Counted from the first letter of the stretch, positions 8,612 to 16,819 are shown. The stretch is 64,000 nucleotides of DNA from CAYMDS01 sp964653195 (GCA_964653195.1 CAZZCX010000001.1:1-64000), one strand, 5' to 3'. The notes: generated from the sequence alone by a model not told the origin. Numbers and translations are program-made.

Positions 8612-9478
8612 TTAATTTAAAACAGTAAAATAAATACCTGCAATTACTAAAAGAGCTGCAAAAATTGCACGATACTTATTGTTTTTTTCTCCCTGAAAGA
8701 AAAAGGCGGCAAGTACATTCAGAAGCACAGAGATTGCCTGAAGAGGTACTACTGTGGTTAAACTACCTAATTGGATAGCTCTTATTCCAAAATATGGTGT
8801 TAGAAACCAAAAAACTCCGGTAAGTAATAAAAACTTTCTATATTTATTTTCACCTGATATAACTACCTTAAACTTAGAAACCGGAAATCTATTAATTGTT
8901 ATAAGTAAAAGGGCGGGGAGTGTGAATGTTAACAGAATATAGCTTGCTAAATTAACCTGGCTTGATATAGTAATGTCAATAGAGAGTGCTATAGAAAAAA
9001 TGAAAGTAGCTGCAATAGCGTAAAAAACAAATTTATTACGGATCGATAAGCCTTTTTCATACAAAATAATAATATTTCCAGCAATTATTAGAATTGCTCC
9101 GAATATCTTATTTAACATGAATGGTTCTCGTAGTATAGTAATTCCATAAATAATAAGAAAAACTGTATTTAGTTGATTAATTATCGTATAGTGCGAGATG
9201 GGGAGGTGTTTAATAGCTTTGGTTTGTAAGATATTATTTAAGGTATACAGAAGACAAGCGCAGGCTAATAATAAATAAAATGATATCTGAGTCGGTAGTT
9301 TGAACGCGGTAAAAAACGAAAATATTAATGCTGTAAAACCAGCAGTTAATTGCATTATTATCGTAGTAACAGAATCGTTTTCAGAATTTCGTGCAGCCAA
9401 TTTATAAAACTGGAAAAATAATACGATTGAGAAAAGATAGCCTAATAGATTAAATTGCCATGTATTGACTATGTTCAT
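8612..9478 (-). CDS. EamA/DMT-superfamily transporter
   Basis: A 288-residue polytopic protein with about ten hydrophobic helices arranged as two five-helix repeats, as in the drug/metabolite transporter superfamily (EamA type). Helix 4 of each half (AIKHLPISHYTIINQLNTVF and AIQLGSLTTVVPLQAISVLL) has the usual Gly/Pro-containing pattern. It probably exports a small metabolite or exchanges a precursor across the membrane; the substrate cannot be inferred. It is divergent from gap. On the minus strand an extended -10, TGATATAAT (9488-9496), ends 9 nt before the ATG. Confidence 0.8.
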   Translation of the reverse strand: MNIVNTWQFNLLGYLFSIVLFFQFYKLAARNSENDSVTTIIMQLTAGFTALIFSFFTAFKLPTQISFYLLLACACLLYTLNNILQTKAIKHLPISHYTIINQLNTVFLIIYGITILREPFMLNKIFGAILIIAGNIIILYEKGLSIRNKFVFYAIAATFIFSIALSIDITISSQVNLASYILLTFTLPALLLITINRFPVSKFKVVISGENKYRKFLLLTGVFWFLTPYFGIRAIQLGSLTTVVPLQAISVLLNVLAAFFFQGEKNNKYRAIFAALLVIAGIYFTVLN

Positions 9479-9487
9479 ATTTTTAAA

Positions 9488-9543
9488 ATTATATCATTTC
9501 CGAAATATTTACCTCTTGTCAAAATTCCAAATTTCTATATACT
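9488..9543. promoter_or_regulatory. Divergent promoters for EamA gene and gap
   Basis: For gap (plus strand) there is TTGTCA (9516-9521), a 16-nt spacer and TATACT (9538-9543), with the ATG 9 nt further on. For the exporter (minus strand) there is the extended -10 TGATATAAT (9488-9496), 9 nt before its ATG. Both should start transcription at or within a few nt of the start codon. Confidence 0.6.
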
Positions 9544-9552
9544 AAATCAATT

Positions 9553-10611
9553 ATGATAAAAGTCGCAATAAACGGGTACGGTAGAATCGGCAGGGTTGCT
9601 CATCGAATTATAATTCAGAAATACTCCTCAGAGGTTGAGGTTGTTGCTATTAATGCAGGATCATCTACGGACCTGAAAGGTTGGATGTATCTATTGCAAT
9701 ATGATTCCAATTATGGAGTTTTAAATGCTGAACTTTCTGTATTAGTAAATACAGATACAGCAAAGAAAGATCTGCTCGGATCTATAATTGTAAATGGGAA
9801 AGCTATACCTGTTTATTCACAAAAAGACCCTACACTTCTTCCGTGGAGTACTTTAGGAGTCGATGTCGTCATCGAATCCACAGGTGTCTTCACGAAATAC
9901 GAAAAGTTGGAGCTGCACATGAAAGCTGGCGCAAAGTCAGTTGTCTTGTCAGCTCCGGCTAAATCGTCAGATTTTGGAACTATTCCGACATACGTAGTAT
10001 CTATTAATGATGATCAATATAATGGTGAATCCATGATTAGCAACGCATCATGTACTACAAATTGCATCACACCCGTTGCTAAAGTACTAGATCAGACATT
10101 CGGAATTGAAAAAGCTATGATGACAACTGTGCATGGGTATACATCAGATCAGCGTTTACTAGATGGTGGTCATAAAGATTATCGTCGGGCACGTGCAGCT
10201 GCAGTGAATATAATTCCTACCACAACTGGTGCTACAAAAGCAGCGGGAAAGGCATATGCTCCTTTAGTAGGTATATTTGACGGACTTGCGATTCGGGTAC
10301 CCGTACCAGTCGGGTCATTATCTGATTTTACATTTTTACTCAAGAAAAATACGACAAAAGAGCAAATAAATGAGGCTTTTAAGAAAGCAGCTTTATCTGA
10401 AACATATAAGGGAATATTAACAGTTTCAGAAGATCCATTGGTTTCATCCGATATTGTCGGAAATCCGCATTCTTCAATTGTTGATCTGTCATTAACGCAA
10501 GTGGTCGGTGGGAATATGGTGAAAGTAATCGTCTGGTATGATAATGAATTCGGTTATGCAAATAGACTAGTAGAGCAGACAATTTTTGTCGGTAAAAATG
10601 TCACGAGTTAG
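9553..10611 (+). CDS. gap: Glyceraldehyde-3-phosphate dehydrogenase, phosphorylating
   Basis: A 352-residue GAPDH that oxidises glyceraldehyde 3-phosphate to 1,3-bisphosphoglycerate. It has the Rossmann motif INGYGRIGR, the catalytic Cys167 in NASCTTNC, the partner His194 in TVHGYT, and the WYDNEFGY C-terminal signature. The NAD-selecting aspartate (Asp32 in Bacillus GapA) is Ala35 here (INAG instead of NDLT). The Leu-Pro pair before HKD in that enzyme is Gly205-Gly206. These are features of NADP-preferring enzymes such as B. subtilis GapB, so a role in NADPH supply is possible (inference). It is transcribed from its own promoter at 9516-9543. Confidence 0.95.
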   Translation: MIKVAINGYGRIGRVAHRIIIQKYSSEVEVVAINAGSSTDLKGWMYLLQYDSNYGVLNAELSVLVNTDTAKKDLLGSIIVNGKAIPVYSQKDPTLLPWSTLGVDVVIESTGVFTKYEKLELHMKAGAKSVVLSAPAKSSDFGTIPTYVVSINDDQYNGESMISNASCTTNCITPVAKVLDQTFGIEKAMMTTVHGYTSDQRLLDGGHKDYRRARAAAVNIIPTTTGATKAAGKAYAPLVGIFDGLAIRVPVPVGSLSDFTFLLKKNTTKEQINEAFKKAALSETYKGILTVSEDPLVSSDIVGNPHSSIVDLSLTQVVGGNMVKVIVWYDNEFGYANRLVEQTIFVGKNVTS

Positions 10612-10630
10612 TATTCTTTTTATAAAAGTC

Positions 10631-11221
10631 ATGAATCCTGTGAGTTTCCCCCAAATCCGCAATATTACTGTTTCTGGCCGTATCGCAAGCGGACAAACTA
10701 CACTTGCCAAGTCCTTAAGTCAGATTTTACAATGGGAATTCTGGGAGGGTGGTGCTTTGACTGAAGAATATTTTAAAAAAGTACTTGTAAATGATGATGA
10801 GATAGATGTAGACGCAAGGCCTGATAGTCACGAAGTATGGATGGATGAACTTATCAAAAAAATGCTTCGAGAGAGAGATTGTCAGATTATCCAATCAAAC
10901 CTAGCAGGATTTGATGCACAGGGAATAGATGGAGTATTTAAGATACTAACAGTTTGCGAAGATAAAAACGGGGTAGATCAAAAACGTATAAGGGTAGACA
11001 GATTGATGAATCGAAAAGGTGTTTCGGCAAATGACGCCAAACGAAATGTTATAGAGCGGGAAAGAAAAAATAGGGATAAATGGAGCAGGTTATATGTAGA
11101 AAATGATCTTAAATGGGTTTATTGGGATCGAAAATATTATGATTTAGTTATCAATACTTATTTAATGAACAAAGAGGAAAGCGTAAGTGAAGTTCTAAAA
11201 GTAATTGGTTATCAATTATAA
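10631..11221 (+). CDS. Cytidylate kinase-like P-loop protein with altered Walker A
   Basis: A 196-residue protein with the fold pattern of small nucleoside-monophosphate kinases: an N-terminal beta-P-loop (NITVSGRIASGQTTLAKSL) and a charged LID-like region (RIRVDRLMNRKG ... RERKNRDKW) resembling (d)CMP kinase-like families. The loop reads G16-x4-G21-Q22-T23, with glutamine in place of the Walker A lysine. It could be a degenerate kinase or use another cation. It starts 19 nt after gap (ATG 10631); an upstream in-frame ATG at 10598 and a TTG at 10586 would overlap gap. Function not known. Confidence 0.6.
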   Translation: MNPVSFPQIRNITVSGRIASGQTTLAKSLSQILQWEFWEGGALTEEYFKKVLVNDDEIDVDARPDSHEVWMDELIKKMLRERDCQIIQSNLAGFDAQGIDGVFKILTVCEDKNGVDQKRIRVDRLMNRKGVSANDAKRNVIERERKNRDKWSRLYVENDLKWVYWDRKYYDLVINTYLMNKEESVSEVLKVIGYQL

Positions 11222-11267
11222 AACCTTGTATAAGTACCAAGGATATTGTATAGTGTGCATAATCTTC

Positions 11268-11828
11268 ATGATAAGGTATGTACTTGTCTTCTGTTTAATA
11301 TTTACGATTTTTTTACCTGTTGTTTTTGCATCCTCTGAAAATACGGAAACTGCAACTATTGAGGCAAATACACAAAAGAAATTAGAAAATACTGAGGAGT
11401 ATACGCTCCCATACCCAGGCATACTTCCTGACAATCCTCTATATCCAGTTAAAGCATTTCGGGATAGAATTGTGGGTTTTCTTATATCAGATACTATTAA
11501 AAAAACTGAATTTAATATTCTACAGGCAGATAAAAGACTACAGTCAGGTGTATTACTTTTTGATAATAAAAAATATAAACTTGCTATTGATACAATTTCA
11601 AAAGCCGAAAATTATCTCGAAGAAGCACGAAACAAGCTAATAGAATCTAAGAAGCAAGGAAAAGACGTTGTAAATCTTAAAAATAAATTACAAAAATCGA
11701 CAGGTAAACATTCAGAAATCATCGCAGCACTTGCAAAAAAATCTCCTAAAGAACATAACCCAGGATTTTCTATCCTCAAGAAAAGAATAAGTGAGATACA
11801 TAAAAATGTCGAAGTATTATCACCTTAA
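11268..11828 (+). CDS. Secreted DUF5667-type protein
   Basis: A 186-residue exported protein. A signal peptide spans about residues 1-22 (RYVLVFCLIFTIFLPVVFAS). The mature part begins with the motif YTLPYPGILPDNPLYPVKAFRDRI, here abbreviated as PYPGILPDNPLYP, which is the hallmark of DUF5667. The rest is helical and lysine-rich with heptad-like periodicity (about 85-185), suggesting a coiled coil. DUF5667 proteins are common, functionally uncharacterised surface proteins. The ATG at 11268 was chosen because it places the hydrophobic signal directly at the N-terminus; an upstream GTG at 11205 would overlap the previous gene. Confidence 0.7.
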   Translation: MIRYVLVFCLIFTIFLPVVFASSENTETATIEANTQKKLENTEEYTLPYPGILPDNPLYPVKAFRDRIVGFLISDTIKKTEFNILQADKRLQSGVLLFDNKKYKLAIDTISKAENYLEEARNKLIESKKQGKDVVNLKNKLQKSTGKHSEIIAALAKKSPKEHNPGFSILKKRISEIHKNVEVLSP

Positions 11829-11947
11829 GTATAGTATTATCCCGATTAGAGATACATTAATTCTTATTTGTAAGAAAAACGAATTCATTTTTTGTTCTAT
11901 CGAATCTAGATAATTTTATTGATCTCTTTTGATACTATTATTTATAG

Positions 11948-11998
11948 TTGACTATATTTACGTAGTGCCATATGATTTTCTAGGACACTAAATATAGA
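11948..11998 (+). promoter_or_regulatory. nrdR-nrdJ promoter with NrdR-box-like site
   Basis: TTGACT (11948-11953), a 17-nt spacer and TATGAT (11971-11976) form a good vegetative promoter. Immediately after the predicted start, ACACTAAATATAGA (11985-11998) matches the NrdR-box consensus ACACWATATWTWGT at 12 of 14 positions. A weaker match (about 10/14) overlaps the -35 region at 11949-11962. The two centres are 36 bp apart, longer than the usual three-turn spacing, so only the downstream box is called with some confidence. The leader to nrdR is about 80 nt and AT-rich. Confidence 0.5.
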
Positions 11999-12065
11999 TA
12001 GTTAAAATACCAAAAACATATAAATTATTTTTAATTGATTTTTTGATCTTTGATTTAAATTAATT

Positions 12066-12557
12066 ATGCAATGTCCATATTGCGGCAGTAACGAGAGCTT
12101 TGTTTCAGAAACAAGAGACAGTACAGATCTTAACACCATTAGGCGAAGGAGAACATGCATTAACTGTACAAAAAGATTTACGACCTACGAACGGGTTGAA
12201 AGTGTGCATCTGACAGTATTAAAAAAGAGTGGCAGGAGAGATCAATTTTCAAGAGAAAAATTAAAAGTTGGTATTTTGAAATCATGCGAAAAGACTACAG
12301 TAAGTCTCGATCAGATAGAGAAGATAGTTACAGAAATTGAACGGGAATTAAGAAGTGGTGATTCAGTTGAGGTAACAAGTCTGAAGGTGGGAGAGTTAGT
12401 TGCAGAAAAGCTAAAATCTATAGATAAAGTTGCCTATATACGTTTCGCAAGCGTATTCAGACATTTTGTAGATCTAGAAGATTTTGAAAGAGAGGTAAAA
12501 CAACTAACCAATCCTGAAAATCTCGTTTTAGCAAAAAGCATTAGAGATTCATTATAA
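12066..12557 (+). CDS. nrdR: Transcriptional repressor NrdR
   Basis: A 163-residue NrdR. An N-terminal zinc ribbon (MQCPYCGSNESFV ... RTCINCTKRFTTYERV, Cys3/6/31/34) is followed by an ATP-cone (about 49-140). NrdR senses ATP/dATP and represses ribonucleotide reductase genes through NrdR boxes; one candidate box lies at 11985-11998. It ends 3 nt before nrdJ, so the repressor and its likely target share a transcript. Confidence 0.95.
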   Translation: MQCPYCGSNESFVSETRDSTDLNTIRRRRTCINCTKRFTTYERVESVHLTVLKKSGRRDQFSREKLKVGILKSCEKTTVSLDQIEKIVTEIERELRSGDSVEVTSLKVGELVAEKLKSIDKVAYIRFASVFRHFVDLEDFEREVKQLTNPENLVLAKSIRDSL

Positions 12558-12560
12558 AAT

Positions 12561-15014
12561 ATGCAAAAATTAGACGGTATAAGACAAAAAGTATTTTTAG
12601 ATAGATATGCTCTTAAAGATAAGGATGGAAGTTTGTTGGAGCAAACACCTGAAGAGACCTGGAAAAGAGTGGCTAAAGGAATAGCGGTCAATGAGAAGAA
12701 AAAAAACCGTAAGTACTGGGAAGAACAATTTTATAGCGTGATGGAGGATTTTAAGTTTGTTCCTGGAGGGCGAATACTTTCTGGTGCGGGGTCTGGTTAT
12801 CAAGTAACTTATTTTAATTGCTTCGTAATTCCATCTCCTAAAGATTCTCGTCATGGCATTCTGGATTCTCTTGGTCAGTTAGTCGAAATTCAAGCTCGTT
12901 CGGGTGGTGTAGGTCTAAATCTTTCATCTCTTCGTCCTAAAGGCGCAAGAGTAAAAAAAGTTAATGGTACTTCATCAGGTCCCGTTAACTGGGCGACACT
13001 TTTTTCAGTCGCAACACACGATATTGTGCAGCAGGGTGGATCAAGACGCGGTGCTACTATGCTTATGCTTTGGGATTGGCATCCTGATATAGAGGAATTT
13101 ATAACAGTAAAGCAAGATCTAACTAAAATAAATGGCGCCAATTTATCAGTGTGTATTTCAGATGCTTTTATGGAAGCGGTCAAAAAAGATGCGGATTGGG
13201 ATCTTGTTTATCCTGATTTGAGCGATCCGCGATATGATGATGAATGGGATGGAGATATTGCAGGATGGAGAGCAATTGGTGGTAAAGTGAACATTCATAA
13301 GACTTTGCGCGCACGTGAACTGTGGGATCTTATCGGTACAGCTGCATGGCGTTCGGCTGAACCTGGGCTTCATTTTCTTGAAAGAAGTAATAAATGGAGT
13401 AATACCTGGTATTTTGAAAAGCTTCTTGCGACCAACCCTTGTGGCGAACAGCCATTAGGTGAATGGGCTGTTTGCAATTTAGGAGCAATGAATTTATCTG
13501 CTTATGTAAAAGATTATGTTCCTGGAAAAGCTGGATGGTTTGATTATGAAAACTTTGGCAAAGATATCAAGGTAGCCATGCGTTTCATGGATAATGTTAT
13601 CGATCAGACTTATTATTTCTTTAAACAGAACGAGAAAGTCGCGAAAGATATTCGTCGAACTGGTTTAGGGATCATGGGCATAGGCGATGCACTTATAAAG
13701 ATGCAGATTAAGTACGGCTCGGAGGAGTCCCTACCTGTCATAGAGAAAATATTTAAGATTCTTAGGGATAATGCTTATGAAGCATCTTCTGATATAGCGA
13801 AAGAAAAAGGATCTTTTCCGAAGTTTAATGATGAGAAATATCTTCAAGGTTACTTCATTAAGCAATTACCTCATGATATTCAGGAGAAAATTCGTACTCA
13901 AGGAATCAGAAATGCAGTTCTACTTACTATCGCTCCTACTGGTACGACCTCATTAGTATCCGGCGTTTCATCAGGTATAGAGCCGGTTTATGAATTCTCT
14001 TTTAAGAGACGATGGAGAGGCGGGGAGGAAATGATGTATCATCCACTGTATGAAGCTTGGCTTAAAGAGAATCCTAATTCGGATAGACCTGAGTATTTCG
14101 TGTCTGCGAATGATCTTACTCCGCTTGAGCATACGAATGTACAAGCAATTGCTCAGAAATATATAGACTCATCTATCTCAAAAACAGTAAATGCACCAAA
14201 TGCTCATACAGTAGAAGACGTAAAGACACTATATATGACAGCATACGACATGGGTCTTAAAGGTATTACTTATATGAGAGATGGATCAAGGATGGGAGTT
14301 TTGGAGCGAGTGGATAATAATAAACCAGCCGAAGATATAAAGACTGAAGAAGAGAAGCCCGTAGCTCCCATAACACCACGTGTACTTCGACCTCTTATGC
14401 TTACAGGTACCACGTATAAATCGGATAGTCCTGTTGGAAAAATGTATGTAACTATAAATCATAACGAGAAAGATGAACCTTTTGAGGTGTTCATCAACAA
14501 TGGAAAAAGCGGTACTGATGTAATGGCTATGGCTGATGCACTAGGAAGAATGATCTCATTTGTGCTACGAATTCATAGTCCAGTAGCTCCACGAGAGAGA
14601 TTGCGTGAGATAGTATCAGAGCTTTCAGGGATAGCAGGTGCGCGAAGTGTCGGATTTGGTGAAAATCGTGTGCGTTCTGTACCTGATGCAGTCGCAAAAG
14701 TTTTGGCCAGGCATTCTAGTTTTCGCGTAAATGGAAAAGTAGAAGATAAATTAGATTATTCAGCTAAAATACCCCTAGATGGTGTAGTTGCAGAAAATCT
14801 TTCAAACGGTAACGGTCATACTACACAAAATACTCAAGCACCATTACTAGCAGATGACATAGCTACTCAGCAGCTGGTAATTCCTCAACAAGAGTTGGCG
14901 CCCGCTTTTCCTTCAACAAATCTTTTTGATATTTGCCCGGAATGTGGCTCAGGTAGCTTTGCGTATGAAGAAGGTTGCAAAAAATGCTACGGTTGTGGTT
15001 ACTCGGAGTGTTAG
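12561..15014 (+). CDS. nrdJ: Adenosylcobalamin-dependent (class II) ribonucleotide reductase
   Basis: An 817-residue class II reductase that makes deoxyribonucleotides using a radical from adenosylcobalamin. Key residues can be placed: Cys87 in FNCFVIP (redox partner), Cys294 and Glu296 in NPCGE (thiyl radical site), Cys305 in VCNLGAMNL, and the IAPTGTTS phosphate loop. The N-terminal ATP cone is absent. The C-terminus ends in CPECG ... CKKCYGCGYSEC, a zinc/redox tail typical of long NrdJ proteins. The enzyme requires adenosylcobalamin, and the cobalamin riboswitch and salvage genes lie directly downstream. Co-transcribed with nrdR. Confidence 0.95.
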   Translation: MQKLDGIRQKVFLDRYALKDKDGSLLEQTPEETWKRVAKGIAVNEKKKNRKYWEEQFYSVMEDFKFVPGGRILSGAGSGYQVTYFNCFVIPSPKDSRHGILDSLGQLVEIQARSGGVGLNLSSLRPKGARVKKVNGTSSGPVNWATLFSVATHDIVQQGGSRRGATMLMLWDWHPDIEEFITVKQDLTKINGANLSVCISDAFMEAVKKDADWDLVYPDLSDPRYDDEWDGDIAGWRAIGGKVNIHKTLRARELWDLIGTAAWRSAEPGLHFLERSNKWSNTWYFEKLLATNPCGEQPLGEWAVCNLGAMNLSAYVKDYVPGKAGWFDYENFGKDIKVAMRFMDNVIDQTYYFFKQNEKVAKDIRRTGLGIMGIGDALIKMQIKYGSEESLPVIEKIFKILRDNAYEASSDIAKEKGSFPKFNDEKYLQGYFIKQLPHDIQEKIRTQGIRNAVLLTIAPTGTTSLVSGVSSGIEPVYEFSFKRRWRGGEEMMYHPLYEAWLKENPNSDRPEYFVSANDLTPLEHTNVQAIAQKYIDSSISKTVNAPNAHTVEDVKTLYMTAYDMGLKGITYMRDGSRMGVLERVDNNKPAEDIKTEEEKPVAPITPRVLRPLMLTGTTYKSDSPVGKMYVTINHNEKDEPFEVFINNGKSGTDVMAMADALGRMISFVLRIHSPVAPRERLREIVSELSGIAGARSVGFGENRVRSVPDAVAKVLARHSSFRVNGKVEDKLDYSAKIPLDGVVAENLSNGNGHTTQNTQAPLLADDIATQQLVIPQQELAPAFPSTNLFDICPECGSGSFAYEEGCKKCYGCGYSEC

Positions 15015-15079
15015 TCACTTTTTTATGCTATCTTAAGCAATAATTAATTTGTTTTTAAATATTTTTTATTGTTTGGGGA

Positions 15080-15108
15080 TTGCAAAAACAATTGATTTTT
15101 ATTAATAT
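15080..15108 (+). promoter_or_regulatory. Promoter of the cobalamin riboswitch transcript
   Basis: TTGCAA (15080-15085), a 17-nt spacer and TAATAT (15103-15108). The predicted start falls near 15115, at the first base of the helix that closes the riboswitch core. Confidence 0.5.
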
Positions 15109-15110
15109 AG

Positions 15111-15286
15111 GGTCGTGTAAAGGCAATCACCGTGTAAGCCGGTGGAGGAGCCGCCACTGTTATATCCAGAAAACTTTACACGATAATTTTTCCCGAGCCC
15201 CGATTAAATTGGGATCCTTGAAAGCAAATGCCTAAAGGATTGGAGCAATTTTCGTCCTTCTTGGGAAATCCTGGAAGGATTTTTTG
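15111..15286 (+). ncRNA. Cobalamin riboswitch with terminator platform
   Basis: A compact cobalamin aptamer is visible. A 9-bp closing helix (CGTGTAAAG at 15114-15122 with CTTTACACG at 15174-15182) encloses a hairpin with stem CACCG/CGGTG (15128-15132 and 15140-15144) whose loop is TGTAAGC. The near-invariant GCCGCCACTGTTA block (15150-15162) follows. These match the conserved core of known cobalamin riboswitches; the 3' B12-box region (15218-15233) matches poorly and the outer P1/P2 helices seem missing. Downstream, AAATCCT-GGA-AGGATTT plus a T run (15266-15285) forms an intrinsic terminator. An upstream AAGGAT (15235-15240) can pair with the ATCCT arm. Cobalamin binding probably favours termination of the salvage operon. 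Confidence 0.75.
15266..15285 (+). terminator. Intrinsic terminator of the cobalamin riboswitch
   Basis: A perfect 7-bp stem AAATCCT/AGGATTT (15266-15272 and 15276-15282) with a GGA loop is followed by three further T residues. It lies 41 nt before the first salvage gene and can be displaced by pairing of its 5' arm with AAGGAT at 15235-15240. Confidence 0.65.
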
Positions 15287-15326
15287 TATTAAAAGGTAAA
15301 ATTTCGGGTTTATTTAAAAAATATAA

Positions 15327-15707
15327 ATGAAAAATCAACTAAAAATCTTATTAGTCCTTATGTTAGTTTTTCTTGGCATATATCTGATTGTGCCTTCCAT
15401 CTCTAAAAATAAACAAGCGACTCCATCTGCTCTGATTCCTTCATTTACCGAGAAAACAGAAGTTAGCAAAAATGAATTTTCATATAAAGGTAAAAATGGA
15501 GTTGATGCTTTAACACTTCTAAATGAGAAAACAGAAACTAGATTAGCTGATTCAGGTTTGGTTGCTTCAATAAACGGAAGAGAAGCAAATACAACTAAAA
15601 AAGAATTCTGGTCTTTTTATGTGAATGGAAAAATGGCAAGTGTAGGCCCTGCAGATTATATAACGAAAGATACCGATTTCATTGAGTGGAAGATCGAAAC
15701 ATACTAA
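15327..15707 (+). CDS. DUF4430 cobalamin-binding-like surface protein
   Basis: A 126-residue protein with an N-terminal membrane anchor or uncleaved signal (about 5-24) and a single DUF4430 domain (about 45-126), the domain resembling the C-terminal beta domain of transcobalamin/intrinsic factor. The signature WSFYVNGKMASVGPADYITK is clear. It should sit on the outer membrane face and capture corrinoid. There is no lipobox cysteine. The position behind a cobalamin riboswitch and before an S-component-like transporter and a cobalamin adenosyltransferase strongly supports this role. Stop and next start are directly adjacent (TAA then ATG), implying tight translational coupling. Confidence 0.8.
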   Translation: MKNQLKILLVLMLVFLGIYLIVPSISKNKQATPSALIPSFTEKTEVSKNEFSYKGKNGVDALTLLNEKTETRLADSGLVASINGREANTTKKEFWSFYVNGKMASVGPADYITKDTDFIEWKIETY

Positions 15708-16247
15708 ATGCAAAAAGTTTATATGATAAAAAAGATTATTGTCCCAATATCCATAATTTTCTTTGCTGTAATATTGCGGTTACTGCCTCACCCACCCAAT
15801 GTCGCCCCCATTACAGCCATGGCACTTTTCGGAGGTGTATATATGAATAGAAAGTTCGCGCTCATCGTTCCTTTGATAGCGCTATTTATTTCTGATTTAG
15901 TTTTAGGATTTCACGATACTATGATATATGTTTATGGTAGTTTTTTTATATCCGGACTAATCGGTATTTTCCTAAATCAACGAAAGACTTTTCATACGGT
16001 TCTTATAGGAACCTTTATAGCATCTTTACTTTTTTTTCTTATAACAAATTTTGGTGTATGGGTAGCTGGAAATATGTATCCTAAAACATTTTCAGGTTTA
16101 ATGCAGTCGTATTTAATGGGTATTCCTTTTTATAGAAATACCATGATCGGAGACTATCTTTATGTCGGTATGTTTTTCTTCGGGTATGAGCTTTTTATGA
16201 ATATGTTACATTCTTCAAGAAAAATCTTTGATTTCATTAAGAATTAA
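15708..16247 (+). CDS. DUF6580 / ECF S-component-like membrane protein, predicted corrinoid uptake
   Basis: A 179-residue integral membrane protein with five to six helices. The segment ILRLLPHPPNVAPITAMALF followed by GGVYMNRKFALIVPL matches the DUF6580 family, putative transport proteins resembling ECF-type substrate-binding (S) components. The context indicates vitamin B12 or cobinamide as substrate (inference). No ATPase or T component is encoded in this window, so any energising module must be elsewhere or shared. An alternative start at 15723 (MIKKII) would shorten it by five residues. Confidence 0.75.
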   Translation: MQKVYMIKKIIVPISIIFFAVILRLLPHPPNVAPITAMALFGGVYMNRKFALIVPLIALFISDLVLGFHDTMIYVYGSFFISGLIGIFLNQRKTFHTVLIGTFIASLLFFLITNFGVWVAGNMYPKTFSGLMQSYLMGIPFYRNTMIGDYLYVGMFFFGYELFMNMLHSSRKIFDFIKN

Positions 16248-16276
16248 TTAATTCTTCGATAATATTTTTTATAAGC

Positions 16277-16819
16277 ATGCCGATTTATACCAGAACAGGC
16301 GACAAGGGCAAGACATCATTATTTGATGGAACCAGAGTGTTCAAATCGCATATACGTGTTGACAGTTATGGCACTATAGATGAGCTGAACAGTATCATTG
16401 GAGTTGTAATAGCAAGGATAGAAACAAGAAAGCTAGCAAGGATAAAAAGTGAATTGCAGAATATACAGCACGATTTACTTGATATAGGCTCAGGTCTTGC
16501 GATGCCTGAGGGTATGCCTGTTTTAGGTCTTGATAGGAGAGTTAATGAATTTGAAAAACTGGTAGATAAGATTATGGAGGAGATTCCACGTATTAATCAA
16601 TTCATTCTTCCCGGTGGAACTCAAACAGCAAGTTTTTTACATCTGGCACGTACTGTTGCAAGGAGAGCTGAGAGAAGAATAGTTGAGTTATCAAAAAATG
16701 AAAAAATTGATAATAACGTTATTACTTATATAAATAGACTTTCAGATCTTTTCTATGCTATGGCCAGATATGCAAATTTTAAAGAAAATATAAGCGACGT
16801 GGTTTGGAAAAAGAAATAA
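16277..16819 (+). CDS. Cob(I)alamin adenosyltransferase, PduO type
   Basis: A 180-residue PduO/MMAB-type ATP:cob(I)alamin adenosyltransferase, a trimeric helical bundle that attaches the 5'-deoxyadenosyl group to reduced corrinoid. Signatures are the N-terminal ATP motif YTRTGDKGKTSLFDG, VDSYGTIDELNS, FILPGGTQTASFLHLARTVARRAERR and YINRLSDLFYAMAR. Its product is the cofactor of the reductase encoded at 12.6-15.0 kb, so import, activation and use of the cofactor are encoded together. It lies 29 nt after the transporter gene with no visible terminator between. Confidence 0.95.
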   Translation: MPIYTRTGDKGKTSLFDGTRVFKSHIRVDSYGTIDELNSIIGVVIARIETRKLARIKSELQNIQHDLLDIGSGLAMPEGMPVLGLDRRVNEFEKLVDKIMEEIPRINQFILPGGTQTASFLHLARTVARRAERRIVELSKNEKIDNNVITYINRLSDLFYAMARYANFKENISDVVWKKK

